From Allodiplogaster sudhausi (Eukaryota; Nematoda; Chromadorea; Rhabditida; Diplogasteridae), in the NCBI GenBank assembly GCA_945643635.1, contig CALZFC010000043.1, positions 3,808,001 through 3,872,000 on the forward strand: DNA of 64,000 nucleotides. Direction: 5' to 3'. Each line of letters opens with the position of its first letter. Positions within the stretch are counted from its first letter, which is position 1. The notes under the pieces were generated by a model that made no database searches, was not told where the DNA came from, and worked only from the letters and a program-made list of their open reading frames with translations. Of this stretch, positions 11,397-23,100 are shown piece by piece. The position numbers were made by a program, and so were the translations under genes.

Positions 11397-12476
11397 GGAC
11401 GAGAGAGCGAGAGTCTCACGAGTGCAGCCTCTGCCGCCGAGGGCGATGAAGCTGCTAATTTTTTTCTTGAAATTAACAAGATCTTTTAGTTTTAAAATAT
11501 GCTCTGCTTGAGACTAATTTCCTCATTATTCGGCAGGAAAATTGAAAACTAAATAAAGCATGAATGATTGGACGACAGGAACAGGGAGAACTAGGGAGTC
11601 GGAAGGAAGGGAGGATGAGAGGGCGAGCGAGAAACCTTGGGCGGGCTTGGCCGGAGAGAAGTCGAATGAAATGGGGCTCTCGTCTGAAATCACCTCTTTT
11701 ATACTGCCAATTTGTACTTTCAAATAAAAGTGAAAGAGGAAAAAGGTCACCAAACAATCTTTCTCTAATTTCATAATGAAGTTATGCTCAAAGTTGATTT
11801 ATAATGTCATGTAGCTGTCCAAGAATCGTGTTGTGATTCATCATGTAAGTTTAATGTATGAATATACTAAACATGTGTTTTGATTGGCATTTTGTTCTTT
11901 AATTAGACAAATTTAGGAGAACCAAGTCGAATCTATTGCTGTGCCTTCTCGATCTTATTTCTGCTGTAATTGCACGCTGCGCATTTTAATAGAAAATTTT
12001 AAATTTTATAAAATAAATATGCATGTCACGAAAAAAGAACGAATGATGAAGACAATTAGAAAATAAAATTGGTTTATTAGGATGCAGGAGATCGAAATAA
12101 TAACCTCTTGCACACTTTGTCACTAACAGGCAACACTTCATCTGACTTCTTCGTGTGATGAACAACCATTATTTTATCTTCAGAAATAAATGTTTTAAAT
12201 ATAGACGGTTGAATGATTCTTTGCACTCGACAACAGATATCCTCGTTCACTCTACATTTTGGCTTGCCTTTGGGTATGACCTTCTGAGAAGACATTTCGG
12301 GTAAGATCTATGTATTTATTTTTATTTCATAAATATAAATTGAAGCCCACTGCAGAATATTAAAGAGAGCGGAGGAAAAAGAGAGACTATCAGGGAAGGC
12401 TCATTGTCACAGACGTCACCGCAGAAGTGCGTAAGAGAAGAGGAGAAAGGGTGAAAGAGAAGAGGAAGAAGGGTAA

Positions 12477-12507
<31 letters not shown>

Positions 12508-13566
12508 TGAGTGAGAAGAGGAAGAAGAGAAAGAGGAAGAGCGAGGAAGAGAGAATAGTAGAATAGTAAAGAACTTTCTTTACACTGCGCACGTTGGGAA
12601 GCGACAATTGTGTTGAAAGGGAGAGAAGGAGAGGGATCAAGAGGAAGAGGGAGGAGCAGATGAGAAGAAGAGAGAGTGCAAAAGGTAGGGAGAGAGTGAT
12701 TGAGGAAAGAGACGAGGAGATCAACGGGCAAAAGAAGAAAGATACGAGACCGGATGTGATCTTTGCAAGAGACTCTTTCGAAGAGAGAGGAGAAGCACCG
12801 CGAAGGGGAAGAGTAAAGTGAGGAGGAAGTACAAAAAGAAGGAGAGAGGATGAGCATTGTTGTGAAAGAAGAGAGCATAGACGAGCAAAGAAAGGGAGAG
12901 AAGAAGAAGTGAAGGCAGCGAGGAGGAGACAGATGATCAGAACTAGCCAGAAGCCATGTGCTCCTTTGTCAAAAGCAGAGGAGGTGAACAGCTCTTCTAC
13001 TTTCATGTTTTAAACTACCGTACCCTTTTAGGGGGTTTTAGATCAATCAGCTGCTATTTACGTGCATTTATTTTTATTTTCGTTAAAAGATCCTATAGAT
13101 CATAGCGGGTCTATTCAGTTCACAATTAGCAAAACCATAATTATAACAAATTTTGCCGCTGCACTTATACATCAAGTCTGCCACCATAAATCTAGCCCCT
13201 ACACACTTTAAGAAGATAAAGTTTTTGTGTTCCTCTCCGCCTCCTCTCTTGCAAGTATACATCAGAATGCGTATCCACATGGAATGGATGGAGTGGGTGT
13301 TGTTCTTGGTCTCCGCCTTATTAGAGTGAGTCATCTCTGGATGCTCTCTTCTATCTCTCGGTATCCACACTCTCTCACACTACATGTATCTCCTTCCTCT
13401 GCATCTTTGTCCTCCTCCCACCTCTGCTTACTAGAACTTAACGCCAAGGCAACTTGCATAAGCACTCAGTGTTATATTACTGGTATCTTCAGTTTGATGT
13501 ATTCTCAGGTTAGTTATGTAATCTCCAGTTTGAAGGCGTGGTTCCCCTGAAGGAAGGCAAGGAGTA
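11397..13566. other. Spacer between phosphatase and methyltransferase copy 2
   Basis: No recognised gene. 12361-12960 is a long purine-rich (GA, GGA, GAAGA) block on the + strand, which creates spurious Leu/Ser-rich open frames on the - strand. A 72-codon - strand frame (ATG 12295 to 12077) is moderately basic and contains several Cys, but has no splice or family support. Another - strand frame near 13083-13230 reads YKCSGKICYNYGFANCEL before a stop. It could be the last exon of an unrecognised Cys-containing protein, but no upstream exon was found. Confidence 0.4.
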
Positions 13567-16500
13567 ATGGCGATGGACAACGACGACGACGTCTGTGCGC
13601 AGGAGCAGCAGAAGAAACAGCAGCAAGAGGTTTCTTTTCGGCTATTTATTTTTCGCGCTAAGTGAAAAATTCTGTGTAGTAATAATTGTCTGACTGAAAA
13701 GAGCAGCAGCAGCTTCGAACTTATAAAGCGAACATACAGTGATGCTCCTCCAACATGGCCGATGTTTTCCTATTAGCGGGCATTAAATATCTCATTGCAT
13801 ACATTCTTTTTTTATTGAAAAGTAAATGAAATTCCACACACCTATTACTTCGTTCCAAATATGCGTTGGAAAGGAGCAACATGATTTTGAAGTTTTCGCC
13901 TAGTGCTGAGCTCCATTCTTTGAGCCTTATTTTTACCCATACCATCAACTATGGTGTGCTGGATGTGGAAAAATAAGAGGATTCTAAATCAGGATCTTTT
14001 CATATTGTTTTCTTGTCAACGAGCTACGACTTGTATGCTGATTGGAACATTGCGCTCTCTGCGTTCCAAATCGGCAATTTTGGCAGTACATCACTGTAAA
14101 TATAAAATAAAAGAGGGCAGAGATTCTTGAACGAGTGGTGTCTTTTACAAGGAAGAGCAGCAGAGACAGGCAGAGGAGAGTCCGTGCTACAGCGGAGAGG
14201 ACTCCAAGGTACCCGATGAGAGATGCACTGCTTCCGAGCACTTCACCAAGGTTGGCAGTGAGCTGAGAAGAGAAGGGAGAGGCACCACCATGAGGGACTG
14301 TCATCCAATAACCGAGCAATGTAAGTAAAATATCCTTCAGAACTACTACAGTACCTGCCACAAGTATTTATATCACAATGAGTGTCGATATAAAATTTAT
14401 GGAATTTTTTAAAGTACTTCCCAACCAGTTCCAGAACTTTATCATTTTATGTAATGTAAATATCAATTAGTACACCCCGGACTTTGGCCATTCTTAGAAC
14501 CGATGGCGATGTTTGTCTTTCTTGGCCTAAACAGTAACTTTGAAGCGCGAAGCCGTCTCTGCTTCTCGCTCGCTTTCGCGCATTTATTCCACTTTTTTAC
14601 CCGGTTTCTTTTTCACGTTTGCCCTCTCAAGAGTGAAGTGGCTCCCGTCAAAAATCCACTGCGTCGCTCATATCACCTTCCTCACGCTTTTCTTCTCTTT
14701 TGCTCTTTCTCTTTCTTCCTCCTTTCGATCTTTTCTTCTATATCTATAACTCTCTCTAGCAGTCTACATATCCCTTTTTCCTAATATCTCTTTTCATATT
14801 CTTATATGTACATATATTCTTTCCTCATTCATATTAAAATTATACGCTTCTATCTTACTCTAATATCTGTTTCTTTGTTGTCTAGACCTTTATGTCATCG
14901 ACTTAGAGCTTTATCTAACTCTTTCTCAAAGCTCTGTCCCTTGTCCTCTGGAAGTTGGCCTTGAAGCTTGCAAGGCGATGCACACAAGGAATGCAGATGA
15001 GAGAAGAGAAACTCATTAGCCAACATTTCAGATGGAAGGAAAAACTGACTGGTAACAGAGCAAAGAACTGTTCGTCATGCACAACATACATTGAATATAA
15101 TAACTGGTGAACTGGGAACACTATCGGAAGGACGCCCCCTGAGAAACCAACATATGTATATAGTACATTTATGTACTATGTGAAATTCCTACAGTTACAT
15201 ATCTTCACAGAATATGTTTTCAAAATTCATACACATTGTATGACATAATTAGATCGATGACATGAATAATTTGACGACTGTCCTTTGTCAGTTCGACCCG
15301 ATCAAGTACCTCGAGTCATTCTACAAGACGGCCTCGCCATGCGGGTTAGACTACTTTTCCCTTCTTTCGTTATAGCAAATAAAAAGATGCCGAACGATCA
15401 TCTGTAGCTTCTTCCCTGTCTTTCCTTCACCGTTAATGTCCAGGAGAAAGTTACGCGCCAAATGCTACGCCTGGCGTAGCTTTGGCTGCTCCCTCTCTCC
15501 CTCTCTGAGAATGTGCCTCGAGAGACTCCAGGTGGTGCTCTTCTTCCTGCCCGGCATCCTCTACCGTCTCCCCTCGCGCATCCGGAACATGCTCGACCTT
15601 GGCGCCGGTCAGTTTAAACCTTTATCTATACATATATACATATATCATGCTGTCGTATTCCTATTCCTAATGGTAAGAATAAGTATTAATGTTTGATCGA
15701 GAGTGACAGAGGTAAAATACTGTTAAATTAAATCTTTTTATTGCCATCTATCTATTACCTAATGACTGCTTATATTGAAGTGAAAATGTTCCCCAAAACA
15801 GGGCCGACCGTCTACCTTCCCATCGCGTGCCGAGAGCGGGTCGAGAGGATCTACACGTCTGACTACGCACCGGCTAATCGAGAGTCGTTGGTGGCGTATA
15901 TTGAGAAGAGGTGAGAGAGAGAGAGAGCGAGAGCGAGAGAGAGAGAGAGAGAGAGCGCGAGAGAGAGAAAGTAGGAGCGAAGGAGGGAGATAGAGAGAAT
16001 GAGAGAGTGAGAGACTAATAGGAGAAAAGAGATGTAGAGAAGGTGATTCGCAGGAATCCCTTTGACTGGACAAAGGTGTGCCATTGGATCGCGACCCTCG
16101 AGGCGACTCTCGAGTCGCCCGAGAAGATGCAAGAAGATGCACGGGTCAAGGTTCAGCATTCTTTTTATTCTATACAGAGCAATTTACAAAGGCAATTGAC
16201 AGTTTATTTCCTTATGAATAAATTATTTTTGAAGAATAATTACATAAATATGGAAATAATATACATTAATACATACAAAAAATCTGAAGATGCAAGCGGT
16301 GCTCGAAGTCAACGTCCACGCCTCGCCCGTTGTCAGGGGAATAACGTGGAAGCGCTCGCAGGACACTGAGATTCCACAGCAGTTTCAGGTCAGGAACGTT
16401 GGATCTTTTTACCTTAGTATGTACCTTTAACGTAAGAATATGTCCCGAAATTTATGACATCAAATCATTTTGAGATCTCTTTTGCGTCCATTCTCTTTCT

Positions 16501-19051
16501 CACTCTCTCCCTCTTCCCTCTGTCATTCTCTCTCTCTCTCTCTCCCTCTTCTCTCTCTCTCTCCCTCTTCTCTCTCTCTCTCTCTCTCTCCCTTTTCTCT
16601 CTGCCCTTATCTGCACTGTTGATGACTTGGCTTTTGGCCGAAGAAAGGGATGTGCCACGAGAAACTTTAATAAGAAGGAACTTCTATCCCAGACAGAATG
16701 GGCAAAGATGAAGGATGTTTTGCTCGACTTGTTGCAAGCATCCTTTATTCTTGCTGAGTGGAAACTGAGTCTGAGAGCAAGAGAGGTACAAAAAGAGAGA
16801 GAGAAAAAGAGAGAGGGAGAGTGAGAGAGAGGAGAGAGAGAGAGAGAGAGAAGGATAGAGATATGTAGAGGGTCTCATCAGTTGCAAAAGCATCGCGTGA
16901 CAGAATCCCATCAGGAAGTTGACGGGGTGAGATCGAAAAAATAAAGATGCGGTATGACGTCTAGCCTCGCAATGCGCTGCAGCACATGATAGCCTGAAGA
17001 GAAGAATGTGAAAGAGAGAGAGGCAGAGAAAGAGAGAGAAAGAAAGAAAGAACGAGAGAGCGAGAGAGACAGAGAGAGAGAGAGAGACAGAGAGATGGGA
17101 AAAGCGTCAGGTTGACAACCGATAAAAGAGTGAAAGATATCAGAAAAAAGTTCCGCATTTCTGCTCTCTCTCTCTCTCACTCTCTCTCTCTCTCGCTCTC
17201 TCTTCTCTCAGACTTCTGACAATGACATAAACTCAAGGAGAATGGATGTTGCTTGAACGTTCCCAACTGACTCTTAGCCGAGGACATGCGAAGCATAAGG
17301 AGAACGGAGACTTCAGGAGGAAGAGAGAGAGAGAGAGAGAGAGATGAAAAGAGAGAGAAAGCAAGATTGAGATGAAGAGAGCAACAGAAAGTGGTAGAAA
17401 GAAAGGTGCTTGAACAGAGATGTGTGCAAGAAGCTGGGTAAATCCGGACAAAGTGTGGGGACGTGCTAATTGTGATGAAAAGTTCATTCACAATCCGTTC
17501 TTTTCTGTCCTCTTTGATTTTGATATGATATCCAGTGGGATTCATTGAATACTTATTCGCACATCAGAAATTATTGGCAATAAGATGGCACAAAAATGAT
17601 GTGTTTTAAATTGGTAGAAGTTTTAAATATTTCGTATTTTAAATAAACAAATGGTTTTTTTCAGCTGGTCTCCACGATCTTCTGCCTCGAGTACTCGGCT
17701 GAGAATCTGCAAGAGTATCTGCGTGCTGTGAAGGGCGCGTGCAGTCTCATCGAGCCAGGCGGATATCTGGTCAGGCGTTTTTGTTACTTTTTTCATACCA
17801 AAATGAATAGATATAAAAATAACAATATTTTATATATTTTTGATTTCTGTAGATTCGGCGAAACTTTTTCCTAATTTTTGTCTCCATGCATCGTTGAATT
17901 GCCTGCCTTAACACTCGCCAGTCAATCTCTCCGGGACAGCTTCCACGATCTGCCCTGATCGTCTTACAATTGTAAAATGCTACTACGGACGGGTTGTTGC
18001 CGAGGGAACGATGGCAGAGGGAACAGTCAGAGAAAGCAAGAGATCAGGAGAAATCCAGAGATGGCAAGGAAGTGTAAATGAAGAGAGAGAGAGAGAGAGA
18101 GAGAGAGAAAGTAGGTGTGAGAGAAAAAAGACAGCTAGAGTTTTCTAGAAGTTTGGGATTGTAAAGAAGTGCGAATGAGGAGAGAGAGAGGGAGACATGT
18201 ATAGAGAGAGAGAGAATAATATGCAGAAGAAGAGAGAGAGAAAGAGGGAGAGCTACAGATGACGTATCCAGACACAGAGTGGCATGCCAGAGATTAGGGA
18301 GCATGCTACTTTACACAGAGCGGGATATTGACAGAGACGAAGTAATCTTCTCGCAGTCTCGTTAACTTGCCAGAATACGCAAGTTTTGCTGACCATGGAC
18401 CAAACACTCATACCATATTACTATACAATTAAGAGTACTCTAAAATGTTCGGAGGAGGCGGACATTTTAGTGACGAAGGAAAGGATATGTCGAGTGCTTC
18501 AGAAAGCCATAACCCCAAATCTTGTTTCAGCTCCAGGGCGGCTGCCTCGATGCGGACTGCTACAACTTTGGCGGAAAACGTTTCAGCTCGCACCGGTTGA
18601 CCAAGGAACACGTTATCATGGGGCTTGAGGTTGGAAAGCGAGACAGAGAGAGAGAGAGAGAGAGCGAGAGAGCGAGATAGAAAGAAGGTAAAGACAGAGG
18701 AGAGAAGGTGGAGGAGGATGGAGACAGAGAAGGGAGTAAAGAGAAACATAAAAAAAACCAATAAGTGCCGGGACCAGGGAACAGTAGAAAGCAGTTCTAG
18801 AAAGTAGAAAGCAGTTCTAGAAAGTGAATACCATCTGGTTGATATTACAACCAACATGCAAGATATTTAGTCAAGATAAAGTGAATTAAGCTCATTAAGG
18901 TCCACTCTAAGTTAAATGTCATTAACTAAATAAATTTTAAAAATATCGTAATTTGTAGGAGAACGGAATGTGCTTCGACGAGGAGTCGGCAGATTTTAAG
19001 TTCATCGTCCACGAAGAGTGCTACCTGTTCATCTCCAAGAAGCTCCAGTAG
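13567..19051 (+). CDS. NNMT/PNMT-type N-methyltransferase, copy 2
   Basis: Paralogue of the 6377-8842 gene, 299 aa if all exons are used: 13567-13629, 14152-14250, 15292-15344, 15525-15607, 15802-15910, 16054-16150, 16290-16388, 17665-17769, 18531-18629 and 18959-19051. Exon 1 supplies ATG and a Gln/Asp-rich start. Motifs are FDPIKYLESFY, MLDLGAGPTVY, YTSDYAPANRESL, then F-C-L-E, EPGGYL and a Cys-rich end. Exon 3 has lost 10 nt relative to copy 1, which would shift the frame. An acceptor 7 nt further upstream (cgagag|ACTCCAG, exon start 15525) restores it exactly. Several introns are large, up to 1.3 kb, and filled with CT and GA tracts. Expected role is cytosolic N-methylation using SAM; the substrate cannot be read. 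The family assignment is strong. Whether it is expressed depends on the rescued splice site. Confidence 0.82.
18784..18823. repeat. 20-bp tandem repeat, two copies
   Basis: The 20-bp unit agtagaaagcagttctagaa occurs twice in perfect tandem, followed by a partial third start, inside the last intron of methyltransferase copy 2. Confidence 0.85.
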
Positions 19052-20056
19052 TTCACGAACTCACCTTGGATCAACCAAAATAATGGCAAAAAAGGGTTTT
19101 CTCGTTCGTCTTAACTAATTGTATTTGCTCAGTCAACTTTCGCTCTCCCTTTCTTATTTCGTAGATGGTGAATGTGTGCTGTGCTAATAGCTTAGTGATT
19201 CATACATAGTCTTGAAAAGCTGGCGAGAACTCTGAACCTCCCCCTTTTCTCTTTCTGCCTCATCCTCTGTACACAATTCCCCAGTCCTTGGCCCGGTAGG
19301 CCTGCGGCTTCTCCTACTCCGGAAACTCTTTTCTCCGATACGGTTGCACTCCGTAACGGATATCGGTTACTCGCTTTTTCACAATGCATTTCATCCTATA
19401 ATTTTGCTCATCTTCGGTCGACAGGCACTCTTTCTTGCAAATATGTATATAAATACGCACATATGAACAGATATCAGTACACGGTAGTACATGAACTGAC
19501 TTTTCACCGTATTCAGCTGATTAGGCGATTAATTTGGTGAACATATGAATAAATTGTTAATGATTAGAATTTTTAAAGCCTGTGTTTTCTCATGTTTTTC
19601 ATAGATGTGTGGGTGGTGTGCAATAAAGTCTCCTTCTCCTTTCATGAGAGTTCTTTTCTCAGTTCGAAGACTCACTTGAACACACCTCATGCAGTGGTGC
19701 AAGGACAGTATCTTTCCAATTTCTTCTAGTTTGGCGACGGTTTCATTCAAACTTCAGGGTTGCAATTTTCCGGACAACAGACAAATGTCGCCAACTCAAG
19801 AAGAAATGACGACGATTATTCGCAAACACAGGAATGTTCTGAAGTAAGGAGGATGACTATGAATGTACCGAAGGGTATTATGAGATAAATTATGAGATAT
19901 AAGGGAAGTAAAGAGACAACGAACACTTCTGTTTGTGCCAACTTTATGACTTAATGCGCACCGATCAGTTGCAAGAGATCATTGAGAACGTTTGCCGTAT
20001 TTCTCTCCTTTTCTTCCTATTCTCCTCAATCATTGTTATCTTACTCTCCCGCTTTA

Positions 20057-20103
<47 letters not shown>

Positions 20104-20242
20104 TTACAAAGCCTTCCTTACTCTGCTTTCTCTCCACCACTCTTCTGATCTCTCGCCATCTAACAACCGCAGCACACACTACATTTCCTCACTCCGTTTT
20201 AATGTAAGTGTTCTCTCGTAACCCCTTCTGCTCCCTTTAGCC

Positions 20243-20285
<43 letters not shown>

Positions 20286-20834
20286 CTCTGGGTCTCTCCT
20301 CTCTCCATCTCCCTCTTTCGAAATTTTCACACGGGATAATATCGGGGGAAGGGTCCTCCTCTTCCTCTTCCTCTCTCCCCCTCCCCGATTCTCTACGCCG
20401 TTCCACGACAAGTCTTCCTCATTCTCTTACGCACGGATATCATGGCTGCTCTCCTCCGAACTCTGATGATCCTTTAGCCTTGTTGTAGATACTCCTTGAG
20501 TCTGTATACATACCTATACATATATATGGACATACATACATATGTATCTCATTCTGTTACCTCCATTGTATGTAGCTTCCATACTTCATTCGAAACCAAA
20601 TAAGACATCATACTGTTTGATGAGAGATAGGAGAGAAAGAGATAGAGAAAGAGAGAAGAAAAGAAACCCGGGCCATCTGCTCTCGCAGAGCCCTGCCTGT
20701 GTCTGAGCTCGTGCACTTCTCCCTCCCTTTCTTTCATTCCTCTCTCTTGGTCTCTCCGTCAATCTCTTCAGTCAATATATCGAAATACTTCTCTTTTGCT
20801 TAGAAAATAATCTACCGATTTCAGATCCAAGAAG
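19052..20834. other. Spacer upstream of third methyltransferase
   Basis: No recognised gene. A short + strand frame at 19785-19846 reads MSPTQEEMTTIIRKHRNVL and ends at a donor-like gtaagg. A Leu/Asp frame near 19933-19990 (LMRTDQLQEIIENV) follows. Together these could be exons of a small unrecognised gene, but they could not be joined with confidence. 20060-20110 and 20249-20290 are (CT)n tracts. Confidence 0.35.
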
Positions 20835-23100
20835 ATGTTCAATCCGGACGACTACCAAGCTGAGTTCGACCCCGACGCCTACTTTGATCACTTCTTTAGC
20901 AAGTCCGTCGGTCTCTTCCTCCTTCTTTCTCTACAGTTCTCTCTTCTCTCTCTCTCTCTTTCTCTCTCTCTCTTCTCTCTCTCTTCTCTCTCGCTCTCTC
21001 TCTCTTCTCTTTCTCTGTATGCCATCTCACTTGCACTCATCTTTTTCAGTCTCACTTAAAGACACTCCCCTACTTTTACTAATTTCTATCATCACTTATC
21101 TTAGTTAATCTCTGCACTTCCATGTTCGTCTCTTCTCTCTCTATGTAAATCTCTATTTCTCAAATTCTCTCTCTCTCTCTCTCTCTCTCTGTCTTTCTCC
21201 CATTCTCTGTCCCCCCTCTCCATCTTTTCTACTCGTAACTGGCCAAAAGATTAGCAAACAGAAGCAGGATTCAGTCTAACTGCTTTACAACGGACAAAGC
21301 CGAACGCTTCGGCCCAGAATGAATGACCACCACATCTGTTGTAAACTAGAAAAGATCCATCCATGAAAAAGCGCGCGGAGTCGGCCCATTTTTCTGAAGG
21401 CTATGGCAAGCCTACAGCCTTCCAAACATATGTGGATTATTTTTTTAGCAATCTTGAGAGCAGAGGATATCAGAGCTAATCATATGATTAGAGCGAACTG
21501 GATAAGAGTTCATTACCCAAATATCCGAACGGCCGTGAGAAATGCATCGGAAACATGCAATTGTCTGGTAACTTTTGGTATTGAATATTTTAGCCTTTCA
21601 TTCTGTAAACATCGTGAGTAGATCAAAGCTGGCCAATCGATGATGATTGATGAAAAAGAGAATGATTGATGTGCAGAGACTCGATCGAAGACGGCACGCG
21701 CGTGTCTCTCTTCTGCCTGCCCGTCTTCGCTCACATCATCAAGAAGGAGGTGCCGGAGGAGGGGCGGCGAACCATGCTCGACGTTGGTCAGAGATACCAT
21801 TTCAGAATTTTTATTATTTATACATCATTCCTTTATTTATGTGCCTCATTATTGAATACCAACCATAAAACTCAGTAAGCCTCAAAGTTGTGCGGCAAAG
21901 AAGATTAGGAGTTTCTAAGGCGCTGGGCCGACCGTCTACTCTGCCTTCTGCTTCCGCGACGTCGTCGAACGAGTCTACCTCACCGACTTTGTCCAGAAGA
22001 ATCTCAACGTCCTCAAGGCGAGCTGGCACTTAATGTTCTTTCATTACATTCAACTAGCACAAAAATGCTGTGCTTAAATGTTCCCTTTATTTCTTATTTT
22101 CCCTAACTTCAGGATTGGACTGCCGAGATGTCAACATACGACTGGCATCCGACGATCAAAGTTATTATTAGGTACGGAATAAAGAGAGAAACATAGAAAT
22201 GGAGAAAGTGAGAGAGAGAGAGAGAGACGGTGAGATAGAGCGATAGAAAGAGAGAGCAAAACGATATGGGAATGAGAAATGAAAGGAGGAAGCGCTCAAT
22301 TGTTGACAATTGGACCGTGTGAAAATGCGAATCTTTTCTCTTCTTTTCTCCATGAGCCACTCGGCAACTGTAGTCACGTGAAGGAGACAAAGTGTCCTCT
22401 TGGAAGGATCAAGCGAGAGTTTCTTTGCTGGCACACGTCAGATCAAGGAAGAATATCCTGCAGTCTTTGATTTCTCTCGCGATGGAAAGGATGAGATCTT
22501 TCTAGAAGCGAAGGGGGCAACTCGACCCGCGCCGACTACGAGAGAGTGGAGCAGCGGGCGAGGGAGACCGTCAGGCCCGGCGGCATTCTCTTCTCTGACG
22601 TACACTCCGATCCCACCGTCAGAGATCTACCAGAGCAGCAGGTTGGAGGGAGAGAGAGAAAGAGAGATTGGCAGAGAGAATGAGAAGCAGAGCAAGGGTG
22701 AATCAGAAGGCTTACATATGTACTTGTAGAAATTATGTACATACATATGTATGTACATAGATCTCAAGAAGATTCTAATAATATAAAGGTGAATGAAAAA
22801 CTGCAAGCGATGCAAGGACATGTCTTTCTTATACTTTTAATTCCGCGCACGTGTAGTGCCTGTGGCAAAGCTGCTCTTCATCTTGATTGGGTGCTCTTCC
22901 TCTACAACAATTGCTCTCTATCTTTCTTTCTCTCTCTCCCCCGTCTCATTTTCTCTCCACTAGTCCACTACTCTTCCACACACCTCTTCTGTCCAAAGCG
23001 TTCTCATTCATTTGTCCGCTGCTGTAAAGCTTTAACGTCACTGAACGAAGAGGGCAGCGAAGCTTTCGAAAATAAAATGTCGTCATTTTTGAAAAATTGA
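20835..23100 (+). pseudogene. Divergent NNMT-type methyltransferase, frameshifted
   Basis: Third family member. ATG 20835 follows an acceptor (gatttcag) by 10 nt, as for trans-splicing. Exons are 20835-20902, 21677-21786, 21920-22017, 22113-22171 and 22393-22641, with a probable last exon near 23032-23100 ending FLKN. Motifs are EFDPDAYFDHF, RRTMLDVG joined to AGPTVYSAF, VYLTDFVQKN, LLEGSS and, in a shifted frame, VRPGGILFSDVHSD. Within exon 5 the frame changes at a run of five G (22513-22517). One more G would keep a single frame and leave the exon end in phase 0, so a one-base deletion is the simplest reading. The donor after VLK is GC (AAG|gcgag). It is either a pseudogene or carries a consensus error in a homopolymer. 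The middle 3' exon was not found. Confidence 0.65.
22734..22759. repeat. 26-bp perfect palindrome
   Basis: The half-site tatgtacatacat is followed immediately by its exact reverse complement. Related but imperfect gtacatacata words recur at about 27460, 54595, 55255, 58850 and 59445. The site lies 3' of the frameshifted methyltransferase exon 5. Confidence 0.85.

Noticed and set aside
12390..13006. Long Leu/Ser-rich open frames on the - strand (160-196 codons)
   Set aside because: They translate a GA-rich purine block. The composition is pure CT repeat with no splice sites or family resemblance.
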